Numbered from the stretch's first letter, positions 43,002 to 50,558 are shown. The stretch: 64,000 bases of DNA from CAXQZM01 sp965229645 (GCA_965229645.1 OZ245893.1:3162001-3226000); one strand, 5' to 3'. The notes: generated by a model from the sequence alone, not told the origin. Numbers and translations are program-made.

Positions 43002-43380
43002 GACGCTTCGGGTCGATAAGTGGTTATGGTACGCGCGGTTTTTTAAGACACGGACGCTGGCGTCCAAGGCGGTGCAGGCGGGCATTCGCATCAATCAGGT
43101 TCGCGTCGCCAAGGCGCATTTTGCGGTGAAACCGGGCGATGTGCTGACCTTTGATAAAGGGGGCCATGTTCGGGTCATTGAGGTTCGCGGCGTCGGCGCA
43201 CGACGCGGGCCGTTTTCGGAAGCACAAGGTCTCTATACGGACCTGAGCCCGCCGCCGCCGCGCGTTCGCGGTGCCGACGTGACTGTGGCGCAGGAGCACG
43301 CGGTCGGTCGCCGCGACGCGGGCGCGGGTCGCCCGACGAAGCGTGATCGTCGCAAAATTGACGCTCTTAAGGACTTGTAA
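42994..43380 (+). CDS. S4-domain RNA-binding protein (Hsp15/HslR-like)
   Basis: A 128-residue protein: the S4 domain begins RVDKWLWYARFFKTRTLASK (residues 6-25) and includes GIRINQVRVAKAHFAVKPGD; the tail is basic (RRDAGAGRPTKRDRRKI). Hsp15 binds free 50S subunits with nascent chains in E. coli. It is translationally coupled to the helicase gene and followed by part of an R2-type repeat. Confidence 0.9.
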   Translation: MAETLRVDKWLWYARFFKTRTLASKAVQAGIRINQVRVAKAHFAVKPGDVLTFDKGGHVRVIEVRGVGARRGPFSEAQGLYTDLSPPPPRVRGADVTVAQEHAVGRRDAGAGRPTKRDRRKIDALKDL

Positions 43381-43396
43381 AGCCAAGGCGAGGGTC

Positions 43397-43495
43397 CAAA
43401 TAAGGCGAATGGTTCGAAGGTTTGACTTATCGAGCCTCGGTGGACGCAGGATCGCGTGGATTGAAACGTCACGCGATTCAAAGACGAGCGACGAA
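43397..43495 (+). repeat. R2 repeat copy b (partial)
   Basis: Shares GTTTGAC-N3-TCGAGCC-N4-TGGACGC and then AAGACGAGCGACGAAG with R2 copy a at 44402. Between these blocks it has a perfect hairpin ATCGCGTG...CACGCGAT (43451-43458 / 43470-43477), where copy a has an unrelated perfect hairpin. It runs into the gap before the TerB-like gene. Confidence 0.6.
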
Positions 43496-43516
43496 GACCA
43501 AGAAAGAGAAGCGCCC

Positions 43517-43960
43517 ATGCCCTGGTGGACCCCAAAGCCCGACCGCGCGCCCAACCCTGCCGAGGCCAAGTTTGGTCCCGAGGCCTTTGCCCTCACGTGT
43601 TTGGCGCTGGAGCTTGCCAAATCCGACGACAACTTCGACGCGGTCGAGCAGGCGCGCTTGGCCAGCGATCTAGCGCATCATTTTGATCTGAGCCCTGGTG
43701 AGGTCGACGAATTGATGATAGCGGCGGAGGCGCATCAGGCCCAGTCGGTCCAAACTTACGGCTATACCAAAGCGCTGCGGGATACCTTGGACGAGGACCA
43801 GCGCGTGACCGTGATCGAGACGCTTTGGCGACTGGCCTACGCCGACGGCGTTTTGGACGCGCAGGAATACGCCTTTATGCGCACGGTGCCTGCGGCCCTG
43901 GGGATTGACAATCACCTAAGCGAAGCGGCCAAGCGCCGGGCGCGCGCCGCCCTGTCCTAA
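43517..43960 (+). CDS. TerB-family (tellurite resistance protein B-like) protein
   Basis: A 147-residue all-helical protein: LALELAKSDDNFDAVEQ and IETLWRLAYADGVLDAQEY carry the two acidic TerB-type motifs that may bind a metal ion. Such single-domain proteins are common in alphaproteobacteria and their function is not settled. The ATG at 43517 is chosen because the longer frame reads into the R2 repeat. It lies between the S4 gene and fdxA. Confidence 0.78.
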   Translation: MPWWTPKPDRAPNPAEAKFGPEAFALTCLALELAKSDDNFDAVEQARLASDLAHHFDLSPGEVDELMIAAEAHQAQSVQTYGYTKALRDTLDEDQRVTVIETLWRLAYADGVLDAQEYAFMRTVPAALGIDNHLSEAAKRRARAALS

Positions 43961-44057
43961 CCCCCTTGTGCGCGCCGCCTCGACCCTTGTCACGCTCCCA
44001 CGGCAGGTTTAAGGCCTCGCGTCGCAACCCACCGCATGGAGTTTCGGACCACCAACC

Positions 44058-44390
44058 ATGACCTACGTCGTTACAGATGCTTGCATTCGGTGCAAGTACA
44101 CCGATTGTGTTGAGGTGTGCCCCGTCGATTGCTTTTACGAGGGGGAAAATATGCTGGTGATCAACCCTGAGGAGTGCATCGATTGCGGGGTGTGCGAGCC
44201 CGAGTGTCCCGTCGAGGCGATCCTGCCCGATACGGACGGTGAGGGGGAGAAGTGGGTGCAATTCAACCAAAAGTACGCCGACCAGTGGCCCGTGATTACC
44301 GAACGCAAAGACCCGCCTGCGGATGCCGACGACTGGCAGGGTGTGGCCCACAAGTTCGACAATCACTTCTCGGACGCCCCTGGCGGCTAA
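44058..44390 (+). CDS. fdxA: 7Fe ferredoxin FdxA ([3Fe-4S][4Fe-4S])
   Basis: A 110-residue ferredoxin closely like Azotobacter FdI. Cys9, Cys17 and Cys50 would bind the 3Fe-4S cluster; Cys21, Cys40, Cys43 and Cys46 the 4Fe-4S cluster; Cys12 and Cys25 are the extra cysteines also present in FdI. The C-terminal half ends WPVITERKDPPADADDWQG as in the family. The fdxA-carD order is one I associate with alphaproteobacteria. Confidence 0.95.
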   Translation: MTYVVTDACIRCKYTDCVEVCPVDCFYEGENMLVINPEECIDCGVCEPECPVEAILPDTDGEGEKWVQFNQKYADQWPVITERKDPPADADDWQGVAHKFDNHFSDAPGG

Positions 44391-44401
44391 TATCTGGGCA
44401 A

Positions 44402-44558
44402 TACTAACGGCGGCGAAGTTTGACCCGTCGAGCCGTAAATGGACGCGGAAAATACTGAATTGCAAATTCAGTGATTTCAAGGACTAGCGACCAAGTGGGA
44501 GCGCAGCCTGCGTGGCGCTTGAACGTCACTAAAGGGTCGTTGCAAACGACCCTTGGTA
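44402..44558 (+). mobile_element. R2 element copy a
   Basis: 157 bp between fdxA and carD, from TACTAACGGC to CCCTTGGTA, flanked by CAA and TAA. It has two perfect hairpins, each with a GCA loop: ACTGAATT/AATTCAGT (44454-44472) and AAGGGTCGTT/AACGACCCTT (44532-44554), the latter at the right end like a terminator. Ends and layout resemble R1, but the body is different. Copies are at 43397 (partial) and 48425 (minus strand). Confidence 0.65.
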
Positions 44559-44574
44559 TAAGTTAAGGAGACGC

Positions 44575-45138
44575 ATGTCAGAATTTAATTTCAAGCCAAA
44601 CGACTTTGTCGTTTATCCCACCCACGGTGTTGGTAAGGTTTTGGGCATTGAAACCGAGACGATTGGCGGCATTGATGTCGAGTTGATCATCGTTCGGTTT
44701 GATGCGGAGCGCATGACGTTGCGGATCCCAACCCAAAAAGTGTCAACCTCGGGCCTTCGCAAACTTTCCACCGCTGCCATGATCGACGATGCCATGAACA
44801 TTCTTAAGGGCAAGCCGCGGGTCAAGCGCACCATGTGGTCGCGTCGCGCGCAGGAATACGAGGCCAAGATCAACTCGGGCGATCCGATCCAAATTTCTGA
44901 GGTGGTGCGCGACTTGCACCGCAATTCCGAGCAGCCCGAGCAGTCTTTTTCTGAGCGGCAAATCTACGAAAACGCCCTCGCGCGCTTTACCCGCGAAGTG
45001 GCGGCGGTGCGCGGCTTGGACGAGGGGGAGGCCCATACCCAAATCATGGCGATCCTGCGCCCCCACGATCTGGAGACGGTGGACGAGGCTGGGGAGATCC
45101 TGGTCATCGACGCAGAGCAAGCCCCAGCAATGCCCTAA
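44575..45138 (+). CDS. carD: CarD-family transcription factor (CdnL-like)
   Basis: A 187-residue protein that binds RNA polymerase beta and stabilises open complexes at many promoters. The N-terminal Tudor-like RNAP-interaction domain starts FKPNDFVVYPTHGVGKV; the C-terminal helical DNA-binding domain includes KRTMWSRRAQEYEAKI. TAAGGAGACGC precedes the ATG. Its TAA stop is the left flank of R1 copy I. Confidence 0.93.
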   Translation: MSEFNFKPNDFVVYPTHGVGKVLGIETETIGGIDVELIIVRFDAERMTLRIPTQKVSTSGLRKLSTAAMIDDAMNILKGKPRVKRTMWSRRAQEYEAKINSGDPIQISEVVRDLHRNSEQPEQSFSERQIYENALARFTREVAAVRGLDEGEAHTQIMAILRPHDLETVDEAGEILVIDAEQAPAMP

Positions 45139-45336
45139 TACCAGCGGCGATTGAAAATGACTCTTATGTTCGCTGGTATTCAGGGCCGCGACTGCGGCCC
45201 CCGCAGCGGCCCCGAGAATAGCGCGAAAGCGCCTCGGGGTATAAGCGGAGGCCCCGTCGGAGGCGAAACGCGAAGCGTTTCTGCCGTGAGACACAAAAAA
45301 CGGCCAAAAAAGTGTCAACTTTTTTGGCCGTTGGTA
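45139..45336 (+). mobile_element. R1 element copy I
   Basis: 198 bp, TACCAGCGGC...GCCGTTGGTA, flanked by TAA (carD stop, 45136-45138) and TAA (45337-45339). The clearest copy: stems ATACCAGCG/CGCTGGTAT, GGGCCGC-GACT-GCGGCCC, CCCCGAG...CTCGGGG with inner GCGC-GAAA-GCGC, AAACGC-GAA-GCGTTT and the final AACGGCCAAAAAAGT-GTCA-ACTTTTTTGGCCGTT. Confidence 0.92.
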
Positions 45337-45403
45337 TAAGACCTTTCGCGCTCAATATTGATCGGTTGCATGGCTTTGGTTCCTGATTGGCGCGGATGTT
45401 CCT

Positions 45404-45420
45404 CAAGTCGGTTCGGCTTG
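45404..45420. promoter_or_regulatory. Palindrome CAAGTCG-GTT-CGGCTTG upstream of the phosphoesterase-like gene
   Basis: A 7-3-7 inverted repeat with one mismatch, 34 bp before the ATG at 45455. It resembles the site before ppx/gppA (5143-5159). Both follow shared flanks (CCAAG...TGAGG on one strand), so this may be a small dispersed repeat instead of an operator. Confidence 0.3.
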
Positions 45421-45454
45421 GAAACTCCCATGCCCAACGCCTCTTTGATACAGC

Positions 45455-46294
45455 ATGTCTGAGGGCGCGCAAAGCCGCATCGCCATCCTGAAAGGGGGGC
45501 ATCGTATTTGGGTGTTCGCGCCCGTGCGCGGGGCCTTGGGGCCGCTTCAGGCGGGGTTGGAGCTGTGCCAGTCCTACTATCAAATTGGCGATCATATGGT
45601 CTTCCTTGGCTCGCAAATTGGGCCAGGCGGACAATCGCCCGAGACCATCGCCGCCTTGATCGCGTTTTCGGACTGGCTAGAGGCCAAAAATGCCGACTCG
45701 GCGCGGCAGTATCGCGAGTTCAGCCCCAGCCAAGTGGTATGGCTCTACGGCCCGCAAGAACGGTTGCTGGAAGATTTTTATACCCTTTACCACGCCAAAA
45801 CGCCCGTTCGCGACCTGCTGGATTGGATGTATAGCGCGCATCAATTCGACGCCGTGCTGACGCAGTTTGGGATGGACTTGGGCGAACTGGACCAGGTTGT
45901 GCAGTCGGGCCTTGGCGTTTTGGCGGACTATGCGCGTGAGTTTCGCGGCCATGTGTTCGCCCATGACGGGGTGGGTACGTACTTTGAGCGCTGCCGCCGC
46001 GCCGCCATGAGTGACCAGGGGCATCTCTTGTTTGTCCACGGCGGTGTCGACCCCGCTCGCAGCCTATCGCTGCAAACCGACGCCTTCTGGTGGGGGGACC
46101 CTGCCTATTTTCAGATGACAAGCCCGTACCAGGGATTTTCGCAAGTCATCAGCGGCCTGACCCCAGGCGATGAAACCGAAATCCTGGGCCCAGGACGCAT
46201 CGGTTTCGACGCTGGCGCTGGCCTTGGCGGACCGCTCAATCTGCGGTGCTTTGACATACGCGGGCACCAGTTGTTCTCCTACAACTTTTCCTGA
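45455..46294 (+). CDS. Degenerate metallophosphoesterase-like protein
   Basis: A 279-residue protein with the overall pattern of PPP-type phosphatases but without their metal ligands. The position of GDIHG reads VFAPVRG, that of GDxVDRG reads GDHMVFLGSQIG, that of GNHE reads WLYGPQE; only HGGVDP keeps the later His-Gly pattern. It is therefore probably not a phosphatase; a binding or regulatory role is possible. It stands alone between R1 copy I and rpoH. Confidence 0.6.
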   Translation: MSEGAQSRIAILKGGHRIWVFAPVRGALGPLQAGLELCQSYYQIGDHMVFLGSQIGPGGQSPETIAALIAFSDWLEAKNADSARQYREFSPSQVVWLYGPQERLLEDFYTLYHAKTPVRDLLDWMYSAHQFDAVLTQFGMDLGELDQVVQSGLGVLADYAREFRGHVFAHDGVGTYFERCRRAAMSDQGHLLFVHGGVDPARSLSLQTDAFWWGDPAYFQMTSPYQGFSQVISGLTPGDETEILGPGRIGFDAGAGLGGPLNLRCFDIRGHQLFSYNFS

Positions 46295-46338
46295 TGCCTA
46301 TTCTCATGAAGGCGTCAGCCTCCATGAGAATAGGCATC
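46293..46338 (+). terminator. Long perfect hairpin at the stop codon of the phosphoesterase-like gene
   Basis: GATGCCTATTCTCATG (46293-46308) pairs perfectly with CATGAGAATAGGCATC (46323-46338); the 14-nt loop contains a further AGGC-GTCA-GCCT stem. The first base of the stem lies inside the TGA stop codon. TTGTATTTT follows, so it may act as a terminator or protect the mRNA end before the rpoH leader. Confidence 0.7.
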
Positions 46339-46465
46339 GCTTGTATTTTCCGCCGTCCCAAAAATTCCACAGTGCGGCATTCCGTCTCATTTGTTCGCAC
46401 GTTTGTGATTTCCGTATGGTGGAATGGTGTTGCATACGGGTGACATAGTTGAGGGGAGATGCTGG

Positions 46466-47341
46466 ATGACTGAACTAGACCCGATCGCTAGAGCCAATCA
46501 GGAGTTTGTTCGCCGATCCATGGCGGTGCCTTTGCTGTCCAAGGAGGTGGAGCAAACCCTCGCGATCGCGTGGCGCGATCATCAAGACGAGGGGTCCCTG
46601 CACAAGTTGATGGAGGCCTACAGCCGTCTTGTCATCTCTATTGCGTCAAAGTTTCGCAACTACGGACTGCCGTCGGCAGATTTGATCCAGGAAGGGATGA
46701 TGGGCCTGTTGCACGCGGCCAATCGGTTCGAGCCCGAACGGGACTTGCGGTTTTCGACCTACGCCAACTGGTGGATCCGGTCCTCCATGCAGGACTTTGT
46801 TTTGCGCAATTGGTCGATTGTGCGAACGGGAACCACGGCAAGCCAAAAATCGCTGTTCTTCAACTTTCGCCGGCTGCGTTCAAAAATCGAGGAAAAAACA
46901 GGCACCACCTTAGATGCGCGCGGCCGCGAGCAAATTGCCGAGGCGCTGGACGTGACGGTGGACGAGGTGCGGTCGATGGAAACGCGGCTCGCCTTGGCTT
47001 ACGAATCTCTCAACACCACGCTGAAAGACGACTCTGATTTAGAACAGCAAGACTTGCTCGCTGACGAGCGACCCGCCCCAGAAGACGTGACCCTCATCAC
47101 CCTGGATAGCCAGACCCGCCGCGGCTGGATCGAGGGCGCCTTGGGTGTCTTGGGGGAGCGCGAGCAAATCATTATCCGCGAGCGCCGCTTGAGCGACGAG
47201 GGGCGAACGCTCGAAGAATTGGGACTGCGGTTTGGAGTGTCGAAAGAGCGGGTGCGTCAACTCGAGCAGCGCGCCCTGGGAAAACTGAAGACCTACATCG
47301 AAAGCAAAGTCGAGCGGCCGCAAGACCTGCTGCACGAATAG
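46466..47341 (+). CDS. rpoH: RNA polymerase sigma-32-type factor (RpoH, RpoHII-like)
   Basis: A 291-residue sigma-70 family protein. Region 2 has DLIQEGMMGLLHAANRFEP and DLRFSTYANWWIRSSMQDFV (core binding and -10 recognition); the RpoH box is QKSLFFNFRRLR; region 4 ends ERVRQLEQRALGKLK. The QKSLFFN form and the N-terminus resemble the RpoHII branch linked to singlet-oxygen/oxidative stress in Rhodobacter, but this is my reading of the motif. A GAGGGGA site precedes the ATG at 46466; the in-frame ATG at 46424 is less likely. Confidence 0.9.
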   Translation: MTELDPIARANQEFVRRSMAVPLLSKEVEQTLAIAWRDHQDEGSLHKLMEAYSRLVISIASKFRNYGLPSADLIQEGMMGLLHAANRFEPERDLRFSTYANWWIRSSMQDFVLRNWSIVRTGTTASQKSLFFNFRRLRSKIEEKTGTTLDARGREQIAEALDVTVDEVRSMETRLALAYESLNTTLKDDSDLEQQDLLADERPAPEDVTLITLDSQTRRGWIEGALGVLGEREQIIIRERRLSDEGRTLEELGLRFGVSKERVRQLEQRALGKLKTYIESKVERPQDLLHE

Positions 47342-47406
47342 GGCCAGCGGCTGACGCGCCCGCCAACCTGGTCTGAGCGCCAAACCCGAGTATGGGCGCC
47401 CTCCCG

Positions 47407-47485
47407 ACGTCATCCTGCGCGCAGTCGCAGGATCCATCACGGAACACCAGCCACAAGTGCGGACGGCGGCGACGTCGCAGGATCC
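47407..47485. repeat. REP-like dispersed repeat
   Basis: Between rpoH and the membrane-protein gene: GACGTCATCCTGCGCGCAG, TCGCAGGATCCATCACGGA, then ACACCAGCCACAAGTGCGG and a second TCGCAGGATCCAG. About 65 bp are nearly identical to both tandem units at 55611-55868. Confidence 0.6.
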
Positions 47486-47601
47486 AGCTCGGGTCGGCGA
47501 CAGGAAGTGCAGACGGCATGAACCTTGTGCGGAGTTAAACGACGCCTGGCGCCCCGAACCCCTCTCTTGATTTGTTTCAAAAGGGCGGGCAGACAGCGCG
47601 C

Positions 47602-47976
47602 ATGATTGATCAGTTTGACAGCCACGACCCGATTTATCGGCGCATGGCGCTGACGGGCAGCCTATCCTGGTGGGTGTTTTGTGGGGCGGCTGCGCTCTCG
47701 CTCCTTGGGCTGATCTACGGCGTGCTGACCACCGAGGGTTTGCGGAATTGGCGACTGGTGGGGTTTGTCATCGGCCCGCCAATCGTGCTGGCCTTGCTCG
47801 CGATTTCCTACCTCTTGCACGCAGGCCAACCCGCCAAATCGTGGGCGGAGATTTTGCTGCTGGGGGTGTTGCGGATCGGGCTGTGGGTGGGCACGCCGTG
47901 GCAGCTGACCTGCCTGTTCTACCTGGTTCTGGTATGGGGGTCAGGCCGCGACTTGACGATCTGGTTCCCCCGTTAG
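47602..47976 (+). CDS. Hypothetical membrane protein
   Basis: A 124-residue protein with three or four hydrophobic segments: WWVFCGAAALSLLGLIYGVL, VGFVIGPPIVLALLAISYLL and WQLTCLFYLVLVWGSG. No family recognised. Its 3' end overlaps the 3' end of ptsN on the other strand by 36 bp. Confidence 0.6.
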   Translation: MIDQFDSHDPIYRRMALTGSLSWWVFCGAAALSLLGLIYGVLTTEGLRNWRLVGFVIGPPIVLALLAISYLLHAGQPAKSWAEILLLGVLRIGLWVGTPWQLTCLFYLVLVWGSGRDLTIWFPR

Positions 47977-48414
47977 CAGCGCAAAAATTGCCGACTGGGT
48001 TTGGGCGCCGCGGATCTTTTGGCGAAACTCAGGATTTTTTAGCCGACGCGAAATTTTTGATAAGACCTTGAGGTACTCGCTCTGTTGGCCTTCGTCCTCG
48101 GGCATGAGCAAGGTTGCGACCAGATCTACGGGTTCGTCGTCGGCGGCGTCGAAGTCCACGGGCTGTTCCAAGCGCGCGAAAGCAACGGTCAGCTTGACGA
48201 GCCCCGAGACCTTGGCGTGGGGCAACGCGACGCCTTCGCCAATACCCGTTGACCCCAACCGTTCCCGCTCTGCCAGGGCTTGGCATATGGGGCGGCCTTC
48301 AAGACCCACCGCTTCCCCCACGGACTTGGCGATTTCGGTCAGGACCTGCTTCTTTGAAGCAGCTCTTATATGGGTCAAGACAGCCGTCGGCAGCAGAAAG
48401 TTTTCGAGTGTCAT
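47941..48414 (-). CDS. ptsN: PTS IIA-like nitrogen-regulatory protein PtsN (EIIA-Ntr)
   Basis: A 157-residue EIIA-Ntr: GSTGIGEGVALPHAKV carries the phosphorylated His66; PEDEGQQSEYLKVLSKISRRL follows. It is the last phospho-acceptor of the nitrogen-related phosphotransferase chain and regulates potassium and carbon/nitrogen processes. The hpf gene that often precedes it is absent; an R2 element ends 10 bp upstream, with AAAGGA as ribosome-binding site. Confidence 0.93.
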   Translation of the reverse strand: MTLENFLLPTAVLTHIRAASKKQVLTEIAKSVGEAVGLEGRPICQALAERERLGSTGIGEGVALPHAKVSGLVKLTVAFARLEQPVDFDAADDEPVDLVATLLMPEDEGQQSEYLKVLSKISRRLKNPEFRQKIRGAQTQSAIFALLTGEPDRQVAA

Positions 48415-48424
48415 AGGGTCCTTT

Positions 48425-48550
48425 TACCAAGGGTCGTTTTCAACCGCCCTTGTAGTTGCGTTCAAGCGCCAAGCGGGCTGCACGCCCCCTTCGCCGCTCG
48501 ATTCGGCGTCCACCGTCGGCTCGAAGCGCCAAACCTTCGTGCCGCTGGCC
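48425..48550 (-). mobile_element. R2 element copy c
   Basis: On the minus strand: GGCCAGCGGC... TCGAGCC-N5-TGGACGC, a small CGCCG...CGGCG hairpin, then TTGGCGCTTGAACG and an imperfect AAGGGCGGTT/AACGACCCTT hairpin ending CCCTTGGTA. TAA precedes its left end and AAA follows its right end. It lies immediately upstream of ptsN in the sense direction. Confidence 0.6.
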
Positions 48551-48857
48551 TTAGTCCCCGCAACAACAACCCTCCAGGGTGGGATCGTGACGCGGGGAGC
48601 GCGTCCTTAGGCCTGAAGTTTCAGGGGGTCAACGCCTTTCGTCTGGCTCTTATGGCGAAGGGATCCCTGAAAATCAAGTTAAACCATGCTCGGGGGTGTG
48701 CCCCATGGGCGAGCTTTGTACCATGGAATGGACCCATGGGTTTAGCGCGTGCGCGTGTGCCCTGCGTGGATTGATCCTGCCGACTTGGAATTCGCCAGGG
48801 CGGTTTCGGGTCCGTGCTTAGAATAGAGCTTTGCGGTTTTTTGGGAGGCCTTGCGCC
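48551..48857. other. Intergenic region without recognised features
   Basis: About 300 bp upstream of the R2 copy and downstream of ubiA (which ends at 48858). I see no convincing gene, palindrome or repeat here; a few CCATGG-type restriction-like palindromes (48702-48738) are probably chance. Confidence 0.4.
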
Positions 48858-49790
48858 TCAAAAGACCAAATCTAGGGCCAGAAACCCGCACCAGATTTGC
48901 CCGAAGCGCACGTTGGCCTGGAACTGGCGCAGGCATGTTTGCGGGGTGTCGGCGTCGAAGTGCCGTACCTGTTGGGCCAAGAGCCCGCCCACCAGCGCCA
49001 AGCCCACCCAGGAAAGCACGCCCGCGCCCGCGCCGATCAGCGCCAGCGCCCAGCACAGCAAGGTGAGCGCTACAAAGACCCAAAGCCCCGCGACCAACCG
49101 ATCCCCCAAGAGCAGGGGGAGCGACTTGAGGTCCAGGCGCGCGTCGTCTTGGCGGTCTTGGGTTGCATAAAGGCTGTCGTAGTAGAGGATCCAGCTCAAG
49201 GTCCCGAGATAGAGCCAGAGGGCGGGCCAGGCCAGCGTCGCTTGCACGCTGAGCCAGCCTAGCAGGGCGCCCCAAGAAAAGGTGAGGCCCAAGACCAGTT
49301 GCGGCGCGGGGAACACGCGCTTGGCAAGCGGGTAGAGCACGATCAGCGGCACGCTAAGCAAGGCCCAGCCCCAGACGCGCCAAGGCAAAAAGGCCAGGAC
49401 CAAGACACCAACGCCGACCAGGGCAACGATCAGGGCAAGGGCGCGCCGCCCCGAAATCGCCCCCGCGGCCAACGGTCGATCGGCGGTGCGGGCCACGCGG
49501 CGATCCAGGTCACGATCCCACAGATCATTGACGACGCAGCCCGCCCCGCGCAGCGCGACCGCACCGATGAAGAACAGGGCCAAGGTCCAAAGGGTCCAGA
49601 GCGTGAGGGCCGAACTGCCGAGCAAGATCGCAACCCAAGCGGGCAGCAGCAGCAGCCAATAGCCAGCAGGTCGATCCAGGCGCAGCGTTTGCGCATAGGG
49701 CAGCAAGTGCGGCGGCATCCAGCGGCCTAGGCCCGCCAAGTCCGTGTGGCGCGGCGGGGCCTTGGGGATGGGATAGGGCGAATTTTGCAT
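48858..49790 (-). CDS. ubiA: 4-hydroxybenzoate polyprenyltransferase UbiA
   Basis: Membrane enzyme that prenylates 4-hydroxybenzoate in ubiquinone synthesis. 310 residues with about eight hydrophobic helices. The first Asp-rich motif is NDLWDRDLDRRVARTADRPL; the second is YDSLYATQDRQDDARLDLKS. The gene is divergent from rsmE with 27 bp between them. Confidence 0.93.
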   Translation of the reverse strand: MQNSPYPIPKAPPRHTDLAGLGRWMPPHLLPYAQTLRLDRPAGYWLLLLPAWVAILLGSSALTLWTLWTLALFFIGAVALRGAGCVVNDLWDRDLDRRVARTADRPLAAGAISGRRALALIVALVGVGVLVLAFLPWRVWGWALLSVPLIVLYPLAKRVFPAPQLVLGLTFSWGALLGWLSVQATLAWPALWLYLGTLSWILYYDSLYATQDRQDDARLDLKSLPLLLGDRLVAGLWVFVALTLLCWALALIGAGAGVLSWVGLALVGGLLAQQVRHFDADTPQTCLRQFQANVRFGQIWCGFLALDLVF

Positions 49791-49817
49791 CTATGGGGGT
49801 CTAGCAGAGAGGACCCC

Positions 49818-50558
49818 ATGGTACAAACCCGCCCCCGCACAAGACTCTATTGCCCGCAAGACCTGGGCCCGGATACGGTGCCCCTGTTCGACCGTGCGCA
49901 GATGACTTATCTGGTCAAAGTTCTACGCCTGAAAAGCGGCGCCTCTATTGGGCTTTTCAACGAGCGCGACGGCGAATGGGCGGCCTTGCTACAGGTCGGC
50001 GGGGCCCGCCACTTAAGCGCCACCATGCAGGGGCAGATCTGCGCCGCGGAGCCCGCGACAGGCCCCGTTTTGGCCTTCGCGCCGATCAAAAAGACGCCCC
50101 TGGAGTGGCTGTTGATCAAAGCCACCGAATTGGGCGCGCGGCACTTACAGCCCGTGGTGACCGACCATAGCCAGGCGACTTTGGGTCGCGTTGATCGTCT
50201 AAGGGGATTGTTGGTGGAGGCGACCGAGCAGTGCGAGCGCTGCACCCTCCCCAGCCTCGCAGCGCCAGTGCCCCTGCGGGCCTGGCTGCCGCAGGCGGGC
50301 CGCGTGTGGATCGGGGCGGAAGCGGGGCCTGTGGCGTCCGATGCCATGCCCGCAAAGGCGCCGCCCGATGCGGTGCTGGTGGGCCCCGAAGGGGGATTTA
50401 GCGCGACGGAGTTGGCGCTGTTCGCGCAAACCCCAGACCTGACCCGTGTCTCGCTGGGGCCGCGCATCCTCAGGGCCGAAACTGCGGGCCTGAGCTTGCT
50501 GGTGCTGGCGCAACTCGCCGCGGGCGAATTCGCCAAACGGCCCGCCTTTCGCCCTTGA
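49818..50558 (+). CDS. rsmE: 16S rRNA m3U1498 methyltransferase RsmE
   Basis: A 246-residue SPOUT methyltransferase: an N-terminal PUA-like domain (HYLVKVLRLK-type segment: TYLVKVLRLKSGASI), KKTPLEWLLIKATELG, then the SAM knot VGPEGGFSATELA and SLGPRILRAETAGLSLL. These are all signature segments of RsmE. The ATG at 49818 is chosen; a longer frame would run into the ubiA start. gshA follows. Confidence 0.93.
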   Translation: MVQTRPRTRLYCPQDLGPDTVPLFDRAQMTYLVKVLRLKSGASIGLFNERDGEWAALLQVGGARHLSATMQGQICAAEPATGPVLAFAPIKKTPLEWLLIKATELGARHLQPVVTDHSQATLGRVDRLRGLLVEATEQCERCTLPSLAAPVPLRAWLPQAGRVWIGAEAGPVASDAMPAKAPPDAVLVGPEGGFSATELALFAQTPDLTRVSLGPRILRAETAGLSLLVLAQLAAGEFAKRPAFRP

